Shown here: positions 8,571 through 17,150 of the stretch, piece after piece
Position numbering within the stretch: position 1 is the first letter of the stretch
How the letters are laid out: every line of letters starts with the position of its first letter
Source: Planctomycetota bacterium
GTDB taxonomy: Bacteria; Planctomycetota; Brocadiia; JAADGH01
Assembly: GCA_013152475.1 (NCBI GenBank)
Contig: JAADGH010000232.1
Coordinates: 1-36,585, forward strand
Length of the DNA: 36,585 bases
Direction of reading: 5' to 3'
Program-made: the position numbers and the translations under genes
Notes under the pieces: model-generated
Database searches by the model: none
What the model saw: the letters and a program-made list of their open reading frames with translations, nothing else
Told to the model about the DNA's origin: nothing

Positions 8571-9569
8571 ATGGCAGACAAAGTCAGACTGGGGTTCATC
8601 GGATGCGGCGGCGTTCAGCAGATGCACCTCGAAGGCGTTGCCCGGATCGAGGAGGCGGACATCACGGCCGTGTGTGACCTGAAGCAGGATCTCGCCCAGG
8701 AGACCGGGGCCAAATACAACGCGAAACCCTTTACCGACCACAAGCAAATGCTTGCCGACGTGGAACTGGATGCGGTCTACATCGCCCTCCCGCCCTTTGC
8801 GCACGGCCTGGAGCTGGATGTAATCGAGAAGGGCCTGCCCTTCTTTGTGGAAAAACCCGTCGGCATGGACCTGAAGCTCTGCCGCGAAATCGCCGCGGGG
8901 GTGAAGGAAAAAAATCTGACCACCGCCGTCGGCTACATGTCCCGCTATCGTGCGGGGGTGAAACGAGCGAAGGAGATTTTCAACGGCGACCCCCCTATCC
9001 TGCTCCACGGCGGCTGGGTGGGCGGCACACCCAACATGACCGCGCCCATCCATCAGTGGTGGGTCGTGAAGGAGAAGAGCGGCGGGCAGCTCGTCGAGCA
9101 GACAACGCACACGGTGGACCTGGTTCGATACTTCTGCGGCGATGTCGCCGAGGTCTACGCCGCAGCCACGAAGGGGTTCGTCACCGGCATTCCCACCTTC
9201 ACTATTGATGACGCCAGCCTCGTCACGTTCAAATTCAAGGATGGCGCCATTGCGACGCTGTACTCGACTTGTGCAGCCAACGGCGGAGGCGGCGGAGTGT
9301 CGCTGAACGTGTACGCCTTGCAGCACACCATCAAACTCGGCGGGTGGGCGCTCGACGCGGAGATCCTGACGAAAGGCGCCGAGCCGGAAAAATTCGCCGG
9401 CGAGCAGAACATCTTCGAGATCGAGGACCGAGTCTTCATCAAAGCCGTGAAGACGGGCGATCGCTCCGACATTATGACCGACTACGCCGACGGCGTAAAG
9501 ACCGCCGCCGCCGCCATCGCGGCGAATCAATCGATGGAAACCGGCAAGCCCGTGACCACGGAGGAATAG
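8571..9569 (+). CDS. Gfo/Idh/MocA family oxidoreductase
   Basis: The 332-residue protein has the N-terminal GFIGCGG Rossmann motif (8-14), FFVEKPVGM with the conserved Lys (K95), and GGQLVEQTTHTVDL with His 180 and Asp 183 as likely catalytic or sugar-binding residues. These are textbook features of NAD(P)-dependent sugar dehydrogenases of this family. The frame is open back to 8487, but TAGGAGAAG just before 8571 and the sharp onset of the Rossmann strand fix the start there. It lacks a signal peptide. It leads an operon with a short-chain epimerase, a secreted GH36-like enzyme and an SGNH hydrolase, so a role in processing a sugar released by these enzymes is likely. Confidence 0.93.
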   Translation: MADKVRLGFIGCGGVQQMHLEGVARIEEADITAVCDLKQDLAQETGAKYNAKPFTDHKQMLADVELDAVYIALPPFAHGLELDVIEKGLPFFVEKPVGMDLKLCREIAAGVKEKNLTTAVGYMSRYRAGVKRAKEIFNGDPPILLHGGWVGGTPNMTAPIHQWWVVKEKSGGQLVEQTTHTVDLVRYFCGDVAEVYAAATKGFVTGIPTFTIDDASLVTFKFKDGAIATLYSTCAANGGGGGVSLNVYALQHTIKLGGWALDAEILTKGAEPEKFAGEQNIFEIEDRVFIKAVKTGDRSDIMTDYADGVKTAAAAIAANQSMETGKPVTTEE

Positions 9570-9593
9570 ACCGCACTCGGAGGGGAGGACCCC

Positions 9594-10559
9594 ATGAAGA
9601 GCAGTATGCGCATCAAACAGGTTACGATCTTCGGCGCAAGCGGGAAGCTCGGCCAGGCGCTGACGCAACGCTTCCTCGACCAGGGAATGAGCGTCCGGGC
9701 CGTCGTGCACCGGACGCCCCTGCCGATCAAGCACCGCAAGCTGAGCACCGTCCGCGCGGACGTCACCGACCGCAAGAAGGTGAAAAAGGCCGTGGCCGGT
9801 TCGAAGAGCGTCATCTGCCTGGCCACGACGAAGGAAGATCCCGAGACCTTCTTCGACGTGAGCATCCGCGGCACGTTCAACATCCTGGACGAGTGCCGCG
9901 CCTGCACGTCGATCAAGCAGGTAATCCTCGCCGGCGGCGACGCGGCGGTGGGCATCTGGTTCTACCCGCACCCGAAGCCCATCGGCGAGTCGCACCCGCT
10001 CATGGCCTACCCCGGGTACTACGCCTTCAGCAAGGTCATGGAGGAGGTAATGGCGAACCAGTATCACATCCAGTATGATCTGCCCACCACCATCTTGCGC
10101 ATGTCGTGGATTTTCACGGACAAGGATATCCTCAACCACCTCTCCCTCCGCAACCTGAATCCGGCGGAAAAGGGACACGGCTGGGATGACTACCTCACGG
10201 CAGCGCACAAGAAAATCCTCGCGCGCGGCGAAAACCGCATCCCCATCCTCATCGACCGCAATCGGAGGCCTTACACCCGCCACATCGTCCACATCGACGA
10301 CGTGGTCCAGGGCTTCGAGTTGGCTCTCGGCAACAAGAAAGCCATTGGTCAGACATACAACATCTCGGGGAAGAAGGCGTTCCGGTACGATGAGGCGGCG
10401 GCGTATCTGTCGAAGAAAACGGGCATCCCGACGACTCAGGTTCAGGCAAAGGAGTACTACTCCTTCGAGATCGACATCCGCAAAGCGAAGCGGGAGCTCG
10501 GCTACAAACCGAAGTACGACATCTTCAAGATCATCGACGCGGCCCTGTCGGAGAACTGA
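9594..10559 (+). CDS. NAD(P)-dependent epimerase/dehydratase (extended SDR)
   Basis: The 321-residue protein shows the nucleotide-binding motif GASGKLG near residue 15, then a strand with Asp (VRADVTD), and the SDR active-site pair Y143-x3-K147 in YAFSK. ILRMSWIF and HIDDVVQGFELAL follow as in UDP-sugar epimerases. The C-terminal helices (YDEAAAYLSKKTG) match the substrate-binding lobe. Members change the stereochemistry or dehydrate nucleotide-activated sugars, or act on free sugars. Two good Shine-Dalgarno elements (GGAGGGGAGG) precede the ATG. It sits 24 bases after the oxidoreductase and 22 before the glycoside hydrolase. The exact substrate is unknown. Confidence 0.9.
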   Translation: MKSSMRIKQVTIFGASGKLGQALTQRFLDQGMSVRAVVHRTPLPIKHRKLSTVRADVTDRKKVKKAVAGSKSVICLATTKEDPETFFDVSIRGTFNILDECRACTSIKQVILAGGDAAVGIWFYPHPKPIGESHPLMAYPGYYAFSKVMEEVMANQYHIQYDLPTTILRMSWIFTDKDILNHLSLRNLNPAEKGHGWDDYLTAAHKKILARGENRIPILIDRNRRPYTRHIVHIDDVVQGFELALGNKKAIGQTYNISGKKAFRYDEAAAYLSKKTGIPTTQVQAKEYYSFEIDIRKAKRELGYKPKYDIFKIIDAALSEN

Positions 10560-10581
10560 TCGTGTGCACCGGGAGGGACAA

Positions 10582-13500
10582 ATGAGAACGCGAGCCATCC
10601 TGCTTTTTGCCTGGTTCCTCATCCAGACCGTCACGCTCTTCGGAGGTGATGTGTACGTAAAGGAGTCGGACCATCGCGCTTCGCTCGGCAATGATTCTCT
10701 TGAGTTAACGCTCGACTGGTCGGATGGCCGACTCAAGCTCCAGTCGATCCACAACAAACTCGGCCCATCTCCCACGCTGACGGACGATGGCTTCGTGCTG
10801 CAAGTCATTGACAAGACAGAGCTTACGGCACGAGACTTCGTTGTTTCCGGAGCCGATTCCGAGCCGCTCGGCAAGGACGGCAAGCGCCTCACGCTTCGAC
10901 TGTCGAACACGGATCACGGCATTGATATCCGCATTGCCTACGAGCTCAAGAAGGACAACTTTTTCGCAAGACGGAAATTCGCAATTCGGAACACTGGCGC
11001 GAAAGACATCACGATCCGCCGCGCCGAGATCGAACGGCTGTCCACCGATGCGGAGTGCGCGCTCGGCGGGCGCGGGCAGCCGGTGTTCGTCGGGGGCAGT
11101 CTGTTCCTCGGCCTGGAGTATCCGGCCGCCTATAACTACGTCAAGGGTCAACAGATCAGTCTCTTCCACTATCCCGGCAAGAAGCTTGGGAAGGATTTCA
11201 TCGACCTCAAGAGCGAGGTCATCGGCGTCTCGGCCGATGGCAAAGTCCGCGATGCGTTCATGCAGTATCTCCGCCGTATCCGCATCCCGCCGCGGAGTTT
11301 CGTGTTGTACAACAGTTGGTACGATGTCCGCCGAAAGGACATGAGCAATGCGATCTTCATCGACTGCTTCGACGAGTTCAAGCGAAAGCTCATCGACCGA
11401 TACGGCGTCAAGCTGAACACCTTCGTCATCGACGACGGCTACCAGGACAAGCAAAGCATCTGGAAAACGGACAAGTCGATCCTCCCCGAAGATTTTTACA
11501 AACTCGCAAATCACCTGAAGGCGAACGGCTCGGTCTTCGGCATCTGGATGCCGCTCACGCCGAACAGCCACAACCTCGACCTGGACTGGGGCAGGGCAAA
11601 CGGATATGAAGTGACGGACACCGGCGGCAACTACTGTATCTCCGGCCCCAAGTTCAACCAGGCCCTTCGCAACATCATCGCATTCCACATCAGGGAGTTC
11701 GGCCTGAACTACTATAAGCATGACTTCAACAACTTCAACTGCGCGGCCGAGGGCCACGGCCACCTGCCCGATCGCACCTGCGGCTTCGAGTCCAACGTTG
11801 ACGCCTACATCGAGGTCCTCAAATACACCCGCAAGCTCAACCCCGACGTCTTCATCAACATCACCGGCGGCATGTGGCTCAGCCCGTGGTGGCTCATGTA
11901 CGCCGACACCGTCTGGCGCGGCGGCGGGGATACAGGCCATGAGCGCGTGGTTCCCTACATCGAGGTCCGCGACGACACGATGACCTACGTGGACGGGGTC
12001 ATCTGGGACCGGCTCGTCAAGGAGGGCCTCCAGTTTCCGCCCTCCGCCCTCATGACCCACGGCATCTGCTATGGGCGCTATCGCATGCTCGGAGGCAAGA
12101 ACGAGCCCTTCCACAGGTGGACAGAGCACATCATCAACTACATGGCCCCCGGTGTCATGATGATCGAGCTCTACATCACGCCCAGTCTGCTGAGCGATGA
12201 ACAATGGGCCGTGTTAGCGCCCACACTCGCCTGGGCCGTGGCGCAGCAGGATGTCCTCGCCGAAGGAAAGATGACCCATGGCAACCCGCACAAGGGCGAG
12301 GTCTACGGCTACAAGCACGTGAAGGACGGCCGCCTGATCTGGTTCCTGCGCAACCCATCCATGACCGCGCAGACTGTCGAGCTGCCCGTCGCGAAAGAAC
12401 TCGGCGGACAACCCGCAGTAGCCCGAATCACGTATCCGTATCGCCTTTCCGTGTCGGGACAGGATACAATCACCCTTGATGTTCCACCGTTCCAGACGAT
12501 GGTTGTCGAGGCGGCGGCCAAGCCGACGAATGACATTCGCATCGAGGGCTGCCGATATGGGATCATCTCCGAGGGAGATGGCAAGCTGGCCCTCGACCTC
12601 ATCGGTCTGCCGGGGACCAAGGCGGCCGTTACGATCACAAGTCCCACGCCCATCCGCACGGTCCTGCGCAACGGCATCGCCGTCCTCGAAAGACAAAGCA
12701 AACAGATTTCGTTCGATGTTGCCTTTTCCGACAGCAATCAGCAGTACAAGATTGAGGACCGGTCGGAAGACAAGAGAGGGAACAAAAATCGCATACGTCT
12801 GTCCATCCCATCGGATGTTACCGAGGCCAAACTGGCTGTCCTCTGCGAACAGGTGATGAACGTCGTGCCCATGGGGCGATTCAAGCTCAATGGGCAGGTG
12901 ATCAAACCCAAGGTCGTCCACGGCGAAGGCTGGCGGTTCTTCCTGGTTCCCCTGCCCCAGGGTCAGAGTGAAGTGTGTTGGGAAATTCCTCAAAGGAAGC
13001 GCCCGACGCAGCCCTTCGCGCCGAGGGAGATGACGGTCAGTTCATGGCTCTTCTGCCGGAGGAAGCTCCCCACACAGCGCATCGAAATCACATTTGACGG
13101 GAAGCCGCACCAAGCCAAGCGCCTGCCGACGCCATTCGCAAATGTGAACCCCACGTGCAGGCCCGTCCAGGACCGGCGCGTGGTGGCGACCCTCTTGCCC
13201 GATGCGGATGTCGCAATCGCGAAGAACGAGCTGTCGAAGATCAAGGCCGCGAAGCTGCATGTGAATGTCTTTGGCGTGAACTACGAGGACAAGTATCGGA
13301 ACAAACCCGTGCTGCTGAACGGAACGGACATAGGCATCCTTCCGCCGAACCGCCGCCCGCTCGACGCATGGCAGGAACAGATCATGAACATACCAAAGGA
13401 AAAGCTCGACATCATCAAAGCCAAAAACACCATCGTTTTCACCAACCCGACGAACGATTGCTTCAAGATCGCGGATGTGGGCCTCGCCGTGCAGCTTGCC

Positions 13501-13635
13501 GACGGCACGTGGGTGGAGACAAACCGGGAGAAGGAAGTTCATTGCTCGGTGGGCAAGGGTTGGATTCACTCGGAAGGGACGCTTTTCGAGAAATCGAAAT
13601 CGAAGGCAATCCGCCTTAGATTTTCCGTAAGATAG
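10582..13635 (+). CDS. secreted GH36-like alpha-galactosidase (melibiase)
   Basis: The 1017-residue protein begins with a signal peptide (MRTRAILLFAWFLIQTVTLFG) and GGGAGGGAC before the ATG at 10582, so I use this start rather than upstream ones. An N-terminal beta-supersandwich is followed by the TIM barrel. The barrel has FVIDDGYQ (D284, D285), KANGSVFGIWMPL, and YYKHDFNNFN, where D381 fits the K-x-D nucleophile of clan GH-D. INITGGMWLSPWW and DTVWRGGGDTGHE follow in the later strands. Roughly 300 extra C-terminal residues form further strand-rich domains. It should cleave terminal alpha-galactosides (or a close alpha-glycoside) outside the cytoplasm. Family placement is good; the precise specificity is inferred. 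Confidence 0.88.
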   Translation: MRTRAILLFAWFLIQTVTLFGGDVYVKESDHRASLGNDSLELTLDWSDGRLKLQSIHNKLGPSPTLTDDGFVLQVIDKTELTARDFVVSGADSEPLGKDGKRLTLRLSNTDHGIDIRIAYELKKDNFFARRKFAIRNTGAKDITIRRAEIERLSTDAECALGGRGQPVFVGGSLFLGLEYPAAYNYVKGQQISLFHYPGKKLGKDFIDLKSEVIGVSADGKVRDAFMQYLRRIRIPPRSFVLYNSWYDVRRKDMSNAIFIDCFDEFKRKLIDRYGVKLNTFVIDDGYQDKQSIWKTDKSILPEDFYKLANHLKANGSVFGIWMPLTPNSHNLDLDWGRANGYEVTDTGGNYCISGPKFNQALRNIIAFHIREFGLNYYKHDFNNFNCAAEGHGHLPDRTCGFESNVDAYIEVLKYTRKLNPDVFINITGGMWLSPWWLMYADTVWRGGGDTGHERVVPYIEVRDDTMTYVDGVIWDRLVKEGLQFPPSALMTHGICYGRYRMLGGKNEPFHRWTEHIINYMAPGVMMIELYITPSLLSDEQWAVLAPTLAWAVAQQDVLAEGKMTHGNPHKGEVYGYKHVKDGRLIWFLRNPSMTAQTVELPVAKELGGQPAVARITYPYRLSVSGQDTITLDVPPFQTMVVEAAAKPTNDIRIEGCRYGIISEGDGKLALDLIGLPGTKAAVTITSPTPIRTVLRNGIAVLERQSKQISFDVAFSDSNQQYKIEDRSEDKRGNKNRIRLSIPSDVTEAKLAVLCEQVMNVVPMGRFKLNGQVIKPKVVHGEGWRFFLVPLPQGQSEVCWEIPQRKRPTQPFAPREMTVSSWLFCRRKLPTQRIEITFDGKPHQAKRLPTPFANVNPTCRPVQDRRVVATLLPDADVAIAKNELSKIKAAKLHVNVFGVNYEDKYRNKPVLLNGTDIGILPPNRRPLDAWQEQIMNIPKEKLDIIKAKNTIVFTNPTNDCFKIADVGLAVQLADGTWVETNREKEVHCSVGKGWIHSEGTLFEKSKSKAIRLRFSVR

Positions 13636-13654
13636 TGCACGCCAAGGAGTTACA

Positions 13655-14302
13655 ATGCCAAAATCCGACATCCGAATTGTCGTACTTGGCGATTCGATCA
13701 CGAAGGGGGATCAGGTTGACGAGAACAAGCGCTTCACATCACTCGTCCAGAAGGAGCTGTCCGACCGCCTCGGTAAGGTGGTGAACGTCATCAACTCCGG
13801 TGTAAACGCAGACATCACCGAGCTGGCGCGCCACCGCCTGCAACGTGATGTGATTAACCATCAGCCCGATTACGCCGTCATCATGTTCGGCGTGAACGAC
13901 GCGGGATTCTATCGTCCCGAGACGCCCGAGGAGCCGGGCGACACCCCCCGTGTCTCGGCGGAGGACTACCGGGCTTATCTGAACGAGATGGCCGACAAGA
14001 TCGAGGCGGCGGGGATTAAGATCATCTTCGCCACTCCCGTTCCCATGTCCCATCACTACTGGATGGCGGACCTGCCGCAGTATCGGAAGAACGGGCTCAA
14101 CTACATCGTCGAGGAATACGTTCAGATCATGCGCGATGTCGCGGAGGAACGCGGCGCACCGCTGATCGACGTCCACCGCGAGTTCTCCATCCGCCCCCAA
14201 ACCCAGGACTTCATCCCCGATGGCATCCACCCGGACCGCCGCGGGCACCGCATCATCGCGGATGTGTATATGCGGGCCCTGGTGGGCATTCTCACTGACT
14301 GA
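13655..14302 (+). CDS. SGNH/GDSL hydrolase
   Basis: The 215-residue protein carries all four SGNH blocks: VVLGDSITKGD with Ser 14, a Gly in INSGVNADI, VIMFGVNDAGFY with the oxyanion Asn, and DGIHPDRRGH with Asp 189 and His 192. There is no signal peptide, so it is probably cytoplasmic. The family removes acetyl or other acyl groups from sugars or lipids. As the last gene of the GH36 operon (19 bases after the previous stop, AAGGAG before the ATG), it may deacylate sugars released by the secreted enzyme. It ends only 12 bases from the convergent minus-strand SGNH gene. Confidence 0.92.
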   Translation: MPKSDIRIVVLGDSITKGDQVDENKRFTSLVQKELSDRLGKVVNVINSGVNADITELARHRLQRDVINHQPDYAVIMFGVNDAGFYRPETPEEPGDTPRVSAEDYRAYLNEMADKIEAAGIKIIFATPVPMSHHYWMADLPQYRKNGLNYIVEEYVQIMRDVAEERGAPLIDVHREFSIRPQTQDFIPDGIHPDRRGHRIIADVYMRALVGILTD

Positions 14303-14314
14303 ACCCGGCTTCGG

Positions 14315-15439
14315 CTACCGCTCCTCCATCCGCCACTTGATCCAGCAGTAGATGCTGGCGCCGATCTGCTTGTAGCCGAAGGCATTCGGATGGACGCCGT
14401 TGTTGTCGGAATAGCCGTCGACAGGATCGACGTTCAGTTCGGTCGGCACGATGAAGATACGCTTCGCCTCGCGGCCGCCGAAATGATCGAGCTGCCGCTG
14501 AACGAGGCGGTGCTGGATGCGCTTCCAGCCCCAGCGGTGATACCGGCCCTTGTAATTGGCCTCGAAGCCGGACTCGCGAGAATTTGGCGGGGTAGTCAGG
14601 CAAATGCCGAGGTCCGCCTTCGGGGCGGCCTTGCGGAACGCCGAAATGAGCGTTTCCGCCTGCGTGAACATCTGATCGACGCGCTCATCGATGGCCGCTT
14701 GGTCGTCGGGCTTCGCGGAGAAGCAGTCGTTAATCCCCAGGAGAAACGTCACAATATCCGGGCGCTTGCCGCCGCAATGTTCCTTGAAGTATTCGGGCAC
14801 ATCCAATTTCGGCTCGCCCCCTTTTTTCACAAACACGAATGGGCTGCTGAATTTTCTCTTGGCTTTGTCCGGATTGGGCTCGTAGTGTGACGCGAATCGC
14901 TTCCACGTCCATCCGCCATATCCTTCATGGCCCACCTTCTCCTTGGGACCACCGCGACGGTTCGTGCCGAACATAACCCATTGAGGATTGCCGGGTTCCG
15001 ACAGAAGCCGTCCAATCTCTTTTGGATACATATTGGCATTCGTAAGGCTATCCCCGACAATGAGAAGACGAAGCGTCTTTCCCGCCCCCGCCCCTGCCTT
15101 CGCAACGTGGAGCGTGGTCTTTCCCTTGGCCAGTGTCTTGCCCTTGGCGTCTTTCACCGTAATGGACACCGGATAATCGCCGCGATCCTTCCTGCGGGGC
15201 GTCACGGTCCACCGCCGTTCTTCGCACTTGCCGATCTTGCACTTCACGATGAACCGGTAATCTTCGGGCTTCTCCGTGAGAACGATATTATCGTAGTAGA
15301 TATTCATCTCCACACCAGGCACGGCATAGAACGTCGGCGGCAACGTCAGTTTGAGTACATCCCCCTTCTTGTCCGCAGCAACATCCGCCACAACAACAAA
15401 ACACACCAACCAAAGCAAAGAGGCAATTCGTTTCGTCAT
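14315..15439 (-). CDS. secreted SGNH/GDSL hydrolase with N-terminal beta domain
   Basis: The 374-residue protein has a signal peptide (MTKRIASLLWLVCFVVVADV), then an Ig-like strand-rich region (about residues 30-120, ending KTTLHVAK), and an SGNH domain. Block I is LLIVGDSLTNAN with Ser 131 and block III is TFLLGINDCF. Block V reads NNGVHPNAFGY with His 350, so the residue three before the His, usually the catalytic Asp, is Asn 347. Such enzymes often deacetylate plant or algal polysaccharides. It is the third gene of the minus-strand operon, 51 bases after the gamma-glutamyltransferase homologue. It is not closely similar to the SGNH protein at 13655 outside the motifs. Confidence 0.9.
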   Translation of the reverse strand: MTKRIASLLWLVCFVVVADVAADKKGDVLKLTLPPTFYAVPGVEMNIYYDNIVLTEKPEDYRFIVKCKIGKCEERRWTVTPRRKDRGDYPVSITVKDAKGKTLAKGKTTLHVAKAGAGAGKTLRLLIVGDSLTNANMYPKEIGRLLSEPGNPQWVMFGTNRRGGPKEKVGHEGYGGWTWKRFASHYEPNPDKAKRKFSSPFVFVKKGGEPKLDVPEYFKEHCGGKRPDIVTFLLGINDCFSAKPDDQAAIDERVDQMFTQAETLISAFRKAAPKADLGICLTTPPNSRESGFEANYKGRYHRWGWKRIQHRLVQRQLDHFGGREAKRIFIVPTELNVDPVDGYSDNNGVHPNAFGYKQIGASIYCWIKWRMEER

Positions 15440-15490
15440 GCTTCACGTCTCTCCATAGACAATGTACGATTCGTGTTTCCTACGATCTTC

Positions 15491-17101
15491 CTATTCCACC
15501 CCCGCCGCCCACGTGTTCCCGCCTGCGCGGACCTTACGCTCGCTTTTGAGGAACTCGGCAATGTGCGCTCCTCCGGCGATGGACTTGACAACATTGACCT
15601 CATGTCCCATGGCGCGGAGGCCGTCGGCAATGCCATCCGGCGCCGTCTCCTGAATCTCCATCGGCTCCGCCTCGCCGACATAGAGCCGCGGCGCAAAGGC
15701 AGCATCCTTGGGTGAAGCGCCGAACTCCAGGATGCAGTGGGCCATCCTCGGCACGACGCAGACGATCCGCCGGCCGCCCGGCAAACCGACAGCAACATCC
15801 CGATCAGGCAATTGCATCAGAATCGGGCATGTGTTGTTCAGCGGGCGCTTCTTCGGCCCAAGCGAGTTGGCCAGCCCCGGACGCGGATCGAGTCGGCAGA
15901 CGCCATGCCCCAGAATCAGCCCCGTGTCGGGAACCGTCACACATGAGCCAAAGGCCATGCCTTGCGAGATGGTGATCGACACAACATTCCCCTCCGCGTC
16001 GGCCGTCGAGACATGCAGCGTCCCGCCCGGCGGCTTCGGGACCGGTGGAACACGCTTATCCACATGCTCCGGGAAGCGCCGGATCGATTCGGTTCGCCCC
16101 ATCGCATAGTCATTGCTGAGAATACGCTCGATGGGAACATCGACGAAATCCGGATCGGCAAGGTAGTTCAGCCGGTCGCGCCAGACAAGCTTGAACACTT
16201 CCGCGAGGCGGTGCCAGTACTCGACGGTGTCATCGGGTACTGGTTCGAAGCACTCCAGCATAAGCAGCGCCTCCAGCGCCGATAGTGTCCCGTTCGTCAG
16301 GATCGCCCCGTGGATCGTGGCATTGCGATACGTGATGGTGTACGGATCGGTGACACGCGGCTCGAACTCCGCCATGTCCTCGCGGGAGAGGACGCCGCCG
16401 ATGGACTGGATGTAGTCGGCGATCTTCCGACCCAGCTCGCCGGAGTACATGTCCCGCCACCCCGCCTCGGCGAGCCGCGCGAGGGTCGGTTGCATCTCGG
16501 GCCGGTGCCAGATATCGCCGGCGCTGGGGAGGCGGCCATCCGGCATGAGGTGCTTCATCGTCGGCTCGAAGCGGCGGATGACATGCTCCAGCGACTTCAC
16601 AGCGCCAGCGCACCGGCACTTGTAGCCGTCCTCCAGCAGCTTCTGCGACGGCGCCACGATCTGCTCCCACTTCAGTCGGCCCCAGCGCTCGTGCAGGACG
16701 CCCGCGCCAGCCAACATGCCCGGCGGCCCGACCGCCAATGGGCCATGGACGTTGGCATCGTCTTTGACCTTGCAGAAGTACTCCCGTTCATTCAGAGACG
16801 GTCCGCCCTCGGGAGCCGGTGTCACCTCGAACATCTCCGGCCCAATCCCAGCAGGTGCGATGGAGTTGCTGTCGATGGACCAGACCTTGCCCGTCTTGGC
16901 GTCGAGCACGACACCTGCAGACACGTACCCCGCCACGCCGGTGGATTGCGGCTGGACCATTGCGCAGGCCAGACATGTCGCCGACGCGGCGTCCATGGCA
17001 TTGCCCCCCGCCTCCAGAATCTGCGCACCCACCCTCGCCGCCTCGGGCGGTCCCGCCGCGACTGCGCCCTTGTCAGAAACGACTTCGTGTCCTTCGATCA
17101 T
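15491..17101 (-). CDS. ggt: gamma-glutamyltransferase family protein (Ntn hydrolase)
   Basis: The 536-residue protein aligns by eye with gamma-glutamyltranspeptidases: VAAGPPEAARVGAQILEAGG and NAMDAASATCLA at the N-terminus, then QSTGVAGYV, and the self-cleavage site GGTLHVSTADAEG with Thr 361 as the predicted nucleophile and new N-terminus of the small subunit. The substrate loop LPGGRRIVCVV and FAPRLYVGEAEP follow. The frame is open to a GTG at 17116, but CGGAG sits about nine bases before the ATG at 17101, so I use that. No signal peptide is evident, unlike secreted Ggt, so it may be a cytoplasmic acylase-type or amide-hydrolysing relative. It lies 49 bases after the glycosidase gene in the same operon. 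Confidence 0.88.
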   Translation of the reverse strand: MIEGHEVVSDKGAVAAGPPEAARVGAQILEAGGNAMDAASATCLACAMVQPQSTGVAGYVSAGVVLDAKTGKVWSIDSNSIAPAGIGPEMFEVTPAPEGGPSLNEREYFCKVKDDANVHGPLAVGPPGMLAGAGVLHERWGRLKWEQIVAPSQKLLEDGYKCRCAGAVKSLEHVIRRFEPTMKHLMPDGRLPSAGDIWHRPEMQPTLARLAEAGWRDMYSGELGRKIADYIQSIGGVLSREDMAEFEPRVTDPYTITYRNATIHGAILTNGTLSALEALLMLECFEPVPDDTVEYWHRLAEVFKLVWRDRLNYLADPDFVDVPIERILSNDYAMGRTESIRRFPEHVDKRVPPVPKPPGGTLHVSTADAEGNVVSITISQGMAFGSCVTVPDTGLILGHGVCRLDPRPGLANSLGPKKRPLNNTCPILMQLPDRDVAVGLPGGRRIVCVVPRMAHCILEFGASPKDAAFAPRLYVGEAEPMEIQETAPDGIADGLRAMGHEVNVVKSIAGGAHIAEFLKSERKVRAGGNTWAAGVE

Positions 17102-17150
17102 GGGAAAACTCCGCACGATTCGCGTTCGCGCTACTCCAAGGAAACTGCAC

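Noticed and set aside
8301-10910. An 869-codon open frame on the minus strand
   Set aside because: It lies antisense to two well-supported genes (Gfo/Idh oxidoreductase and epimerase) with clear motifs and start sites. Its own translation is low-complexity and lacks motifs. Long antisense frames are expected at this GC content.
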